Notes under the pieces: generated by a model
Told to the model about the DNA's origin: nothing
The model's database searches: none
The model's input: the letters and a program-made list of their open reading frames with translations, nothing else
Shown: positions 18,746-25,503 of the stretch, piece by piece
Numbering within the stretch: position 1 is the stretch's first letter
How the letters are laid out: every line of letters begins with the position of its first letter
Made by a program: the position numbers and the translations under genes
NCBI GenBank assembly: GCA_026400155.1
Contig: JAPLPO010000018.1
Span: 1 to 32,818, forward strand
Origin: Burkholderiales bacterium
GTDB taxonomy: Bacteria > Pseudomonadota > Gammaproteobacteria > Burkholderiales > Burkholderiaceae_C
Direction of reading: 5' to 3'
DNA length: 32,818 nucleotides

Positions 18746-18875
18746 TTCTTCATAATGGAGCGTTGAGCAGTTAGCCTATTGGGGGCTTCCTCATACTGGG
18801 GTACCAGAAATCGTCAGCCCCCAATAGGCTAACTACTCAACTTTCTAGTGCGGAAAACTTCTGACTACCAACAAC
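18746..18875 (+). repeat. Half copy (A) of the double-hairpin element: hairpin H1 plus truncated linker
   Basis: The left arm 18762-18787 and right arm 18816-18841 form a 26-bp stem with one mismatch around a 28-nt loop (18788-18815). The loop centres on CTGGGGTACCAG and ends AAATCGTC. It is followed by 34 bases resembling the 45-base linker of the full copies (TTCTGACTACCAAC), then the photolyase ATG. There is no second hairpin. Stem positions 11, 14, 15 and 19 differ from the other copies, and all four changes are matched on the opposite arm. A decayed half core (TTCTTCATAATGG, 18746-18758) precedes it, as at the other copies. It fills the gap between the divergent Mo-hydroxylase and photolyase genes. 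Confidence 0.9.
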
Positions 18876-20021
18876 ATGACTTTTTTTACCCCAACTCGCG
18901 AAGAAGCACTGGCAAGAATTGCCTCAGTTAAACCGGCAGAATATGCTCGTACTCGCAATGCACTGAACGGTGCAGTGACTCAGCTTTCACCCTACATCAC
19001 TCACGGCTTTGTGAATTTGCGTGAGGTGTTGGAGGGCGTGCGTTCTCAGCACACAGTGAATTCACAAGACAAATTTTTGTTTGAGCTGGGTTGGCGTGAG
19101 TACTACCGACATGTTTGGCAGCACCGAGGCGATGGCATTTTTGAATCGCTGCATGAAGGCGTGTTGCCAGACAGTGCCTATGCGGATCAAATTCCTGCGG
19201 ATATTCTCCGAGCTTGTACGGGTATTGCTGCTATCGATATGGCTGTAAAAACTTTGTATGGCACTGGTTATTTGCACAACCATGCCCGCATGTGGCTGGC
19301 CAGTTATATGGTGCATCTGCGAAAAGTTCATTGGCGTGTAGGGGCCGATTGGCTTTATGGCCATTTGTTGGATGGCGATTTGGCCAGCAATCATTTGAGT
19401 TGGCAATGGGTGGCTGGTACAGGGAGCAACAAACCCTATTTATTCAACGCAGAAAATGTAGCGCGTTTTGCGCCTGAAGCTTGGCACAGTGCGGGTACAC
19501 CGATTGATACAAGCTATGAGGACCTCGACCAGATTGCAAGGCAAAGCTTGTCTGTTACTGCTTCGGCGAGTTCGCCTAGCAATTTAGTTGAAGAGCCTGC
19601 ATTGATGTCTTCTCCGCCAACATCGCTGAATATTGAAACACCAAATTCAAATGTTGCTAAGGGTCGCGATGTGTGGCTGGTTCATCCTTGGAGTTTGGGA
19701 GATTTACCAGCAGATTTGCCAAAGGACACTTTGGTGATTGGTATTTATGTATCGGAGTTTCATCGCGATTGGCCTTGGGATGAAAGGCGGTGGTTGTTTG
19801 TTCAAAGCAGAATGGCCGAATTGGTCAGTGAGTGTTGGTATGGCGATCGCTTGTCGATTGAGTTGGCGTTGCAAGGTGCTAAGCGTTTAGGTGGAATGCT
19901 TGAAGCGCATATTGCGCCTTGGCTGCCATCTGCTAGGCAATACATTCCTTCGCCTGCGCTGTTTCCAAATGTTGAGCGTCGTTGCGATTCATTTTCTAAG
20001 TGGTGGCAGCTTGTTTCTTAG
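18876..20021 (+). CDS. Photolyase/cryptochrome-like FAD-binding protein with unusual domain order
   Basis: This 381-aa protein begins directly with the helical FAD-binding domain of the photolyase/cryptochrome superfamily. It shows YARTRNALNGAVTQLSPYIT near 24-43, FELGWREYYRHVW near 70-82, then TGYLHNHARMWLASYMVHLR, ADWLYGHLLDGDLASNHLSW and QWVAGTGSNKPY. The usual N-terminal alpha/beta antenna domain is missing. Instead, after a linker of about 50 Ser/Pro-rich residues, the C-terminal 110 residues (VWLVHPWSLGDLPADLP, VIGIYVSEFHRDWPWDERRW) look like a shortened alpha/beta domain, as if permuted. DNA repair or light sensing is therefore inference. No Shine-Dalgarno is visible; the ATG abuts the repeat A linker. 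Repeat copy B begins directly after the stop. Confidence 0.82.
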   Translation: MTFFTPTREEALARIASVKPAEYARTRNALNGAVTQLSPYITHGFVNLREVLEGVRSQHTVNSQDKFLFELGWREYYRHVWQHRGDGIFESLHEGVLPDSAYADQIPADILRACTGIAAIDMAVKTLYGTGYLHNHARMWLASYMVHLRKVHWRVGADWLYGHLLDGDLASNHLSWQWVAGTGSNKPYLFNAENVARFAPEAWHSAGTPIDTSYEDLDQIARQSLSVTASASSPSNLVEEPALMSSPPTSLNIETPNSNVAKGRDVWLVHPWSLGDLPADLPKDTLVIGIYVSEFHRDWPWDERRWLFVQSRMAELVSECWYGDRLSIELALQGAKRLGGMLEAHIAPWLPSARQYIPSPALFPNVERRCDSFSKWWQLVS

Positions 20022-20022
20022 A

Positions 20023-20273
20023 AGTCAGGCTATGGGAAGCTTTCTTGTGCTGGAGCGTTGAGCAGTCAGGGTATAAGGGGCTTCCTCATACTGGAGTACC
20101 AGAAATCGTCAGCCCCCTATACCCTGACTACTCAACTTTGGGCGCGTGTGAAGTTTCCAACGGCCAATACTACTGTTCGCAGCTGGGTGAGGGTGTGGTG
20201 GGTGGGTGACGATTTCTGGTACTCCAGTATGAGAAACCCACCCACCACACCCTCACCGAGCGAGCTCAGCAAA
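20023..20273 (+). repeat. Full copy (B) of the 205-bp double-hairpin element with decayed 5' duplication
   Basis: H1 has arms 20057-20082 and 20111-20136 around loop 20083-20110. The linker is 20137-20181. H2 has arms 20182-20207 and 20236-20261 around loop 20208-20235. H1 and H2 loops are reverse complements of each other, apart from a single base in this copy. H1 has two mismatches and H2 one. Bases 20023-20056 align without gaps to the H1 left arm plus half core at about 26 of 34 positions, so they look like an older duplicated fragment. A 12-base tail GAGCTCAGCAAA (20262-20273) is shared exactly with copies C and D. It fills most of the first half of the 423-base gene-free stretch after the photolyase. 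Confidence 0.92.
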
Positions 20274-20444
20274 CAAAGCACACTAAAGCCAAATATGCAA
20301 GCTGAGCTAACTCATCAATGCCCGATTCAAAGACAATTCAACTTCCAGCAGAAGGTATAAATACAGTCAGTAACTGTCTAAGCACAATCGCCTTCACCCT
20401 ACAGCATCCGCCAGAATGAACACACTTCACAGACACTGCACACC
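20274..20444. other. Gene-free leader region of the sugar-binding-protein gene
   Basis: This is the remainder of the 423-base intergenic stretch after repeat copy B. It presumably holds the promoter of the solute-binding-protein gene. A TATAAAT-like stretch (20356-20362) and a small inverted repeat ACAGT-N5-ACTGT (20363-20377) are visible, but no convincing -35 box. Nothing coding is supported here. Confidence 0.5.
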
Positions 20445-21722
20445 ATGATTTGGGCTTCAAAAATAACAAACTCACTTGCCATCGCTTGGGCCTTCCTCAT
20501 GGTTTCCATGTCATCACATGCAGCGGTGTTGACAGTGGCTTGCGGCCCCAGCGGCACCGACGTGAGTTATTGCTTTAAGTATGCCCAAGAATGGGCCAAG
20601 CAGACAGGCAACACCGTTCGCAATTTTTCGCCACCTTCCAGTGTTCCCGATAAATTAGCACTTTACCGACAATTGTTCGCCGCCAAATCGACAGACATCG
20701 ACGTATTGCAAATCGACCTGGTGTGGCCAGGATTACTCAAAGACCATTTGTTAGATCTTTCTCCTTTTACGCGGGGAGAAGAACGCAAGCATTTCCAAAC
20801 TCTGGTCGATGGCAATACCGTGAATGGCCGACTGGTGGCAATGCCCTGGTACACAGATGCGGGCGTGTTTTACTACCGCAAGGATTTGTTGACGCACTAC
20901 CAACAAGCCGTACCCAGCACCTGGAAAGAATTCAGCGACATCGCCAAACGCATACAAACAGCCGAACGGGCTCGGGGCAATCCTGACTTTCATGGCTTCA
21001 TGTTCCAGGGGAAAGCCGATGAAGGCCTCACATGTCATGCGCTTGAATGGATTGCTGGCAGCGGCGGCGGGCAAGTCTTGAGCGACTCAGGGGAGATCAC
21101 GGTTCGAAACAAAGCCGCTGCGGCGGCGCTTGACATGGCCGCCAGTTGGATAGGCCATATTTCACCCTTAGGAGTACTCAACCATGAACCAGAAGACTCC
21201 CGAGGCGTGTTTCAAAGTGGCAACGCCCTCTTCATGCGCAACTGGCCTTACGCATGGGCTTTGATGCAAAAAGATGACAGCCCCGTCAAGGACAAAGTAG
21301 GCATTGCACCGATGCCGGGCCTTCAAGCTGCAGGGGGTCGCTCAGCCGTGGGCGGCTGGCAATTGGGCGTCTCGCGTTACTCTAAACATCCTGAGCTGGC
21401 GGCTGATCTGGTGTTGTACATGACCAGTGCTGCGGTGCAACGTGAGCGTGCCATCGCGGGGGCATTCAACCCGACTCGACCCACGCTTTATGAAGACAAA
21501 GAAGTGATTGCAGCCAATCCACACATGCCCGCACTAAGCGCCATCATTGCCAAAGGAGTGATCCGGCCTTCTACCGTTACAGGGCTCAAATACCCCCAGG
21601 TGAGCCAAAGTGTTTGGTATGCCGCACACGATGTTTTGTCGGGACGCATGAATGGTGAGGAAGCTGTGACTCGACTGGAAAAACGCCTTGAACGCATACG
21701 CAGAAAAGCTTGGACTCACTAG
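20445..21722 (+). CDS. ABC sugar transporter extracellular solute-binding protein (family 1)
   Basis: This 425-aa periplasmic receptor is of the maltose/trehalose-type family-1 class. A signal peptide spans about residues 1-27 with a likely cut in SSHA-AVL. Family features include VDVLQIDLVWPGLL-like text (DIDVLQIDLVWPGLLKDH), GRLVAMPWYTDAGVFYYRKDLL, FMFQGKADEGLTCHALEWI, and GGRSAVGGWQLGVSRYSKHP, most like ThuE-type trehalose/maltose binders from memory. No permease or ATPase genes follow, so it is an orphan receptor or it serves a transporter elsewhere. Its TAG stop shares the palindrome CTAG with the stop of the convergent AraC gene. The neighbouring GH92 mannosidase suggests a mannose-containing oligosaccharide or glycoside ligand; that is inference. 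Confidence 0.88.
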   Translation: MIWASKITNSLAIAWAFLMVSMSSHAAVLTVACGPSGTDVSYCFKYAQEWAKQTGNTVRNFSPPSSVPDKLALYRQLFAAKSTDIDVLQIDLVWPGLLKDHLLDLSPFTRGEERKHFQTLVDGNTVNGRLVAMPWYTDAGVFYYRKDLLTHYQQAVPSTWKEFSDIAKRIQTAERARGNPDFHGFMFQGKADEGLTCHALEWIAGSGGGQVLSDSGEITVRNKAAAAALDMAASWIGHISPLGVLNHEPEDSRGVFQSGNALFMRNWPYAWALMQKDDSPVKDKVGIAPMPGLQAAGGRSAVGGWQLGVSRYSKHPELAADLVLYMTSAAVQRERAIAGAFNPTRPTLYEDKEVIAANPHMPALSAIIAKGVIRPSTVTGLKYPQVSQSVWYAAHDVLSGRMNGEEAVTRLEKRLERIRRKAWTH

Positions 21723-22570
21723 CTTGCCTTTCGGTATTGTCTAGGTGTTTGACCATGGCGCAATAAAAATTGTCGGTTGAAGTGGGACAGCGTGGTAAAG
21801 CCACAATCCTCAGCAACTGTGGCAATGGGCTTATCTGTCTTTCGCAACTGTATGGCGGCCTCTGTGCAGCGCAGATCGTTCACATACTCAGTGAATGTTT
21901 TACCAAGGCTGCGCCTGAAAAATCGACTGAATGCAGCAGGGCTGACATGAACTTTGGCGGCAGCATCTTCAATACTCAGGTTTTGCGAAAGGTGCTCGTG
22001 AATCCAACGCACAACTCTGTCAATTCGACGATCGGTTTGATCACTGTCGCGACCATTTGCCGAAAGTCCACCTGCTGATGACAAGGTCTGCAGTGCCTGT
22101 GGATGCTCAATCAATAAGCCCAAAATTTCAATTAGAAACGCCAGTCGTTTTAGCCCTTGCTCAGCCTGCATGCGCACCATCAAGCCCTGAACTTGATGGC
22201 GGAGAGGCTCATGAATGACCAAGCCCATAGCGGCTTTGCGCATCAATTCGCCGACAGCACTCCATTCTGGAACAGCAACAGACTGAAGCAAGTCAACCGG
22301 AAACTGAACCACACTGAATTCATGCACTTTGCCCAGATCCCCAGGATGACTGATCCAGACGTGGGGAATGTCAGGCCCCACCAACACCAAGTCACCGGCT
22401 TCAAAGGGTGCAGCACTGCCTCCCACAAAGCGCAAACCTGCGCCCTGCGCCACCCAAGTTAACTCCGCTTGCGAATGCCGATGGCGCTCGCCATTGAGAC
22501 AATCGAGCTTCATGTGCATGAATCGAAAAGACTCATGCGGATGCACAACTCGCTCTTTAAATACCTTCAT
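21719..22570 (-). CDS. AraC-family transcriptional regulator with N-terminal cupin
   Basis: This 283-aa regulator has an N-terminal sugar-sensing cupin half with HRHSQAELTWVAQGAGLRFV near residues 30-49 and GDLVLVGPDIPHVW near 62-75. The C-terminal double helix-turn-helix occupies residues 185-283, with IEDAAAKVHVSPAAFSRFFR, GKTFTEYVNDLR and VAEDCGFTTLSHFNRQFLLR, ending TPRQYRKAS. It is transcribed away from the phyH-adh-esterase-GH92 genes, with a 124-base divergent gap, and tail-to-tail with the solute-binding-protein gene. This layout makes it the likely ligand-responsive activator of both. The probable inducer is the sugar or glycoside handled by this locus. Confidence 0.9.
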   Translation of the reverse strand: MKVFKERVVHPHESFRFMHMKLDCLNGERHRHSQAELTWVAQGAGLRFVGGSAAPFEAGDLVLVGPDIPHVWISHPGDLGKVHEFSVVQFPVDLLQSVAVPEWSAVGELMRKAAMGLVIHEPLRHQVQGLMVRMQAEQGLKRLAFLIEILGLLIEHPQALQTLSSAGGLSANGRDSDQTDRRIDRVVRWIHEHLSQNLSIEDAAAKVHVSPAAFSRFFRRSLGKTFTEYVNDLRCTEAAIQLRKTDKPIATVAEDCGFTTLSHFNRQFLLRHGQTPRQYRKAS

Positions 22571-22585
22571 GCTTGATTATTTATT

Positions 22586-22612
22586 CAATTTGCGTCAATT
22601 TAGAGTTAATTT
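22586..22612. promoter_or_regulatory. Helically phased (C/T)AATTT direct repeats, candidate AraC-family operator
   Basis: CAATTT at 22586-22591, CAATTT at 22596-22601 and TAATTT at 22607-22612 are spaced 10 and 11 bases apart, one DNA turn each. They lie in the divergent gap between the AraC gene and phyH. Phased direct half-sites suit AraC-family dimers, and phased A/T tracts also bend DNA. The assignment is tentative. Confidence 0.3.
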
Positions 22613-22694
22613 TGGTCGATGGCGGCTCACAACACAAGTAGGAATTTCACGATACTTTTCACCATACAAGCCAACTAACCCAGGCATTCATTCT

Positions 22695-23495
22695 ATGAAC
22701 CTCAACTCTGCATATCACCTGACACAGGCACAGATCGATCAGTTTCGGCACGATGGCTACATCAAACTCAAAGATGTCTTGGATGCACAGACCCTTGCTT
22801 ATTACGGCTCAGAGATCACTCGGCTGACCATTGAGCTCAACACACAACACAAGCCCCTTGCCGAGCGCAGTACTTATGACAAGGCATTTTTGCAAGTGAT
22901 GAACTTGTGGGAGCACTCACCCAGGGTCAATGAATTTGTGAACGGCAAACGTTTGGCGCGCATAGCGGCAGAGTTGCTAGAAATCGAGGGCGTTCGCTTG
23001 TACCACGATCAATCACTTTACAAAGAGCCGGGCGGCGGCATCACGCCTGCGCACGCAGATCAGTATTACTGGCCCTTAAGCAGCGATCGCACCATCACTG
23101 CATGGATCCCCCTTCAGGCTGTGCCCAATGACATGGGGCCCCTCGGTTTTTATGCGCGAAGTCAGTCCGTAGAGTTTGGACGCGAATTGGGTATTTCGGA
23201 TGAAAGCGAAGACAAAATCACTGCCAACATGGCACGTCATGGTTTGAGTTTTGTGTCCACCCCTTTTGAACTGGGCGAAGTGAGTTTTCATTTAGGCTGG
23301 ACATTTCACAAAGCAGGGGGCAATGTATCGACACAGCCACGCTCGGTCATGACCATCATTTACATGGACAGCCAAATGAAACTGCAACCCGCCCTTAGCC
23401 CTATTCAAGCCAACGATGCCGCCCAATGGTGTCCCGGTATTCTTCCAGGCAACTCAGCGAACAGTGCAAAGAATCCCCTTCTTTACTCACGCTAA
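22695..23495 (+). CDS. Phytanoyl-CoA dioxygenase (PhyH) family Fe(II)/2-oxoglutarate oxygenase
   Basis: This 266-aa protein starts at ATG 22695 (MNLNSAYHLTQAQIDQFRHD); a much longer upstream frame overlaps the AraC gene and is not protein-like. It has a double-stranded beta-helix oxygenase fold. Iron ligands are visible as H120-x-D122 in ITPAHADQYYWPL and the distal H205 in HLGWTFHKAGGN. The 2-oxoglutarate-binding Arg lies in TQPRSVMTIIYMD. Members hydroxylate diverse small molecules using O2 and 2-oxoglutarate, so the substrate is open; a glycoside aglycone or a quaternary amine are both possible. It is the first gene of a plus-strand set with adh, esterase and GH92, 45 bases before adh. No strong ribosome site is visible. 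Confidence 0.88.
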   Translation: MNLNSAYHLTQAQIDQFRHDGYIKLKDVLDAQTLAYYGSEITRLTIELNTQHKPLAERSTYDKAFLQVMNLWEHSPRVNEFVNGKRLARIAAELLEIEGVRLYHDQSLYKEPGGGITPAHADQYYWPLSSDRTITAWIPLQAVPNDMGPLGFYARSQSVEFGRELGISDESEDKITANMARHGLSFVSTPFELGEVSFHLGWTFHKAGGNVSTQPRSVMTIIYMDSQMKLQPALSPIQANDAAQWCPGILPGNSANSAKNPLLYSR

Positions 23496-23540
23496 ATTGA
23501 CCTATTGATACCCCAGCGCTTCACACCTCAACTTCACTCC

Positions 23541-24659
23541 ATGATCAATTCAATCTCTTCCCTGGCTGCCATCAGCGATGGCCATGGTGGGTTTGTGATC
23601 GAAAACACCGAAGTGCGAGATCCCGTTGGTTCAGAAGTCAGGGTTCGCATGGCAGCAGCGGGGGTTTGTCATACCGATCATCAATCGTTGGCATGGGAAG
23701 GGCCTCTGGTTTTAGGGCATGAAGGGGCAGGCTGGATCGAGTCGATTGGACCCCAGGTCAGTGGCTTCAACATTGGACAACCCGTACTGCTTAACTGGGC
23801 TATTCCCTGTGGGCACTGCTCGCCTTGTCAGCATACGCAGGGCCACTTGTGCGATCGCACTCAAGGTCTATCGAAAGAATCACCCTCTGTTGATTCACCT
23901 CACACTGTTTGGAACAAGCAAGACATTCGGCGCTCGTTTAATTTAGGCACTTTTTCTGAGTACACCTTGGTACGTGCTGAAGCCCTCTCACCATTGCCGT
24001 CTCCATTGTCAATGACAGAGGCATGCATCTTGGGTTGCGCGGTCATGACAGGCGTCGGCTCCGTCATCAACAGTGCCCATGTTCAAGCAGGTGACAGTGT
24101 GGTGGTACTGGGGTGCGGCGGCGTGGGCCTTTCCGTCGTCCAAGGCGCACGCATTGCGGGCGCCAAAACCATCATCGCGTTAGACAAACGAGCTGAGAGT
24201 CTAGAACGTGCAAGCCACATGGGTGCGACACACACGTGGCAGATTGCGGATGACGATCACAATTTTGAAAATACAGTGAAGCATGTGCGCACCCTGACAA
24301 ATGAGCGGGGTGCAGATCATGCCTTTGAAGCTACCGGGCGACACCATTTGGCATTTGCGCCTTTGAAGTTCATCCGACATGGTGGCAACGCATTGCAATT
24401 GTCTGGCGCGCATGGTGAAGTGAGTGCATCGATGCTCGACTTCTGGTGGGACAAACGGTATTTGACACCCTTGTATGGCGGCTGCCATCCCTCGCGAGAT
24501 TTTCCAAAATTGTTGCGTTGGATTGAAGAAGGACAGCTGGATGTGGCCAGCATTGTCACGCGTCACTACTCACCGCCTCAATTGCAAGACGCATTGAACG
24601 ACATGCTGGCTGGCAACAACATCAAAGGCGTTATCGTCTTCGACAAGGACGCACCATGA
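23541..24659 (+). CDS. Zinc-dependent alcohol dehydrogenase (class III-like MDR family)
   Basis: This 372-aa medium-chain dehydrogenase starts at ATG 23541 (MINSISSLAAIS). Catalytic zinc ligands are C43 (GVCHTDH) and H60-E61 (GHEGAG), with the third Cys in ILGCAVMTG. The structural zinc cluster is complete at C90, C93, C96 and C104 (CGHCSPCQHTQGHLC). The Rossmann stretch VVVLGCGGVGLSVVQGARIAGAK binds NAD, and an acidic residue after it (ALDKR) favours NAD over NADP. The class III look suggests a hydroxymethyl- or formaldehyde-adduct-type substrate, but this is weak. Its TGA overlaps the esterase ATG (ATGA), so the two are translationally coupled and may act on consecutive intermediates. Confidence 0.9.
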   Translation: MINSISSLAAISDGHGGFVIENTEVRDPVGSEVRVRMAAAGVCHTDHQSLAWEGPLVLGHEGAGWIESIGPQVSGFNIGQPVLLNWAIPCGHCSPCQHTQGHLCDRTQGLSKESPSVDSPHTVWNKQDIRRSFNLGTFSEYTLVRAEALSPLPSPLSMTEACILGCAVMTGVGSVINSAHVQAGDSVVVLGCGGVGLSVVQGARIAGAKTIIALDKRAESLERASHMGATHTWQIADDDHNFENTVKHVRTLTNERGADHAFEATGRHHLAFAPLKFIRHGGNALQLSGAHGEVSASMLDFWWDKRYLTPLYGGCHPSRDFPKLLRWIEEGQLDVASIVTRHYSPPQLQDALNDMLAGNNIKGVIVFDKDAP

Positions 24660-25480
24660 AGTTTAGAACCCTTGAGAAATCAGACCCCACCTTGATGCCA
24701 AGCGGTTTGCAATGTGTCACCGTGAAATCATCCGCGTTAAAGCAGCGGGCAGATGTCACGATCTTTCTTCCAGCTGAGTTTGGCCATTTACGCCATCTGC
24801 CCATCGTGACGCTGCTGCACGGTGTTTATGGCTCACACTGGTCTTGGGCGTACCAAGGTGGCGCCCACCTGCTTGCAGCACAACTCATGCAACAAGGCCA
24901 AATCAGCCCCATGGTCTTGGTCATGCCCAGTGATGGCTTGTGGGGTGATGGGTCGGGTTATGTGGCGCATACACACACTCATTTGCAGCAAAATTTTGAA
25001 AAATGGATTGTGGAAGAAGTGCCGGAAATTGCCGCACAAACATGTCCTTCTTGCAGCCAGCAATCCAAGCACTTCATTGCGGGTTTGAGCATGGGCGGAT
25101 TTGCTGCGCTGCGATTGGCAGGCATTTATCCCGATCGCTATCAAGCTGCATCGGGACACTCCGCCTTAACGGAAATTTCGCAACTTGACGCACTGATAGA
25201 GGAGTCGCGTGAAGAATGGTCAAGGGATGCCACCAGCAGTTCGGTATTGGAAGCGTTGAAATCAGCACAAGGAAAATTGCCTGCCTTGCGATTTGATTGT
25301 GGACAGTCTGATATTTTTCTCAAGGATAACCAGCAACTTCACCAATCACTGCTTGAATTGGGCATTGCGCATGAGTACGAAGAATTTGAAGGGGGGCACG
25401 AATGGCCATACTGGCGAACTCACCTGGCTGACTCATTGAGATTTTTTTCACGCACGCTGAAACAAAGCACCTTGAAGTAA
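24656..25480 (+). CDS. Esterase-D/S-formylglutathione-hydrolase-like alpha/beta hydrolase
   Basis: This 274-aa hydrolase has the putative-esterase (esterase D) fold. The oxyanion segment LLHGVYGSHWSWAYQG lies near 57-72. The nucleophile elbow GLSMGG gives S145, the acidic residue is D219 in DCGQSD, and the base is H248 in GGHEWPYW. All three triad members are thus visible. It has no signal peptide. The start overlaps the alcohol dehydrogenase stop by four bases. Coupling to a class III-like dehydrogenase recalls the formaldehyde-detoxification pair FrmA-FrmB, yet the context with GH92 and PhyH also fits deacylation of a sugar ester. Specificity is therefore unresolved. Confidence 0.88.
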   Translation: MKFRTLEKSDPTLMPSGLQCVTVKSSALKQRADVTIFLPAEFGHLRHLPIVTLLHGVYGSHWSWAYQGGAHLLAAQLMQQGQISPMVLVMPSDGLWGDGSGYVAHTHTHLQQNFEKWIVEEVPEIAAQTCPSCSQQSKHFIAGLSMGGFAALRLAGIYPDRYQAASGHSALTEISQLDALIEESREEWSRDATSSSVLEALKSAQGKLPALRFDCGQSDIFLKDNQQLHQSLLELGIAHEYEEFEGGHEWPYWRTHLADSLRFFSRTLKQSTLK

Positions 25481-25503
25481 CGCCTTCAGAAAAATTACGT
25501 CAC

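Noticed and set aside
18762-18841. Integron attC site: the H1 ends GTTGAGY and RCTCAAC match the GTTRRRY and RYYYAAC core consensus
   Set aside because: The order is opposite to attC, which begins with RYYYAAC and ends with GTTRRRY. The long near-perfect stem with a conserved 28-nt loop is also unlike attC, the spacers hold multi-gene blocks with their own promoters in both directions, and no integrase is present.
20057-20261. CRISPR array or phage attachment sites
   Set aside because: The repeats are kilobases apart with genes between them, no short regular spacers and no cas genes. No integrase or tRNA fragment adjoins any copy.
20057-20261. Simple bidirectional rho-independent terminators
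   Set aside because: The stems are far too long (26 bp), loops are 28 nt, and neither hairpin is followed by a T run. Copy A lies between divergent gene starts, where a terminator is not needed.
22368-22694. Long N-terminal extension of the PhyH protein starting at 22368
   Set aside because: It overlaps the AraC gene antisense, is Cys/Arg/Pro-rich and unlike any oxygenase. The PhyH fold begins at the ATG at 22695.
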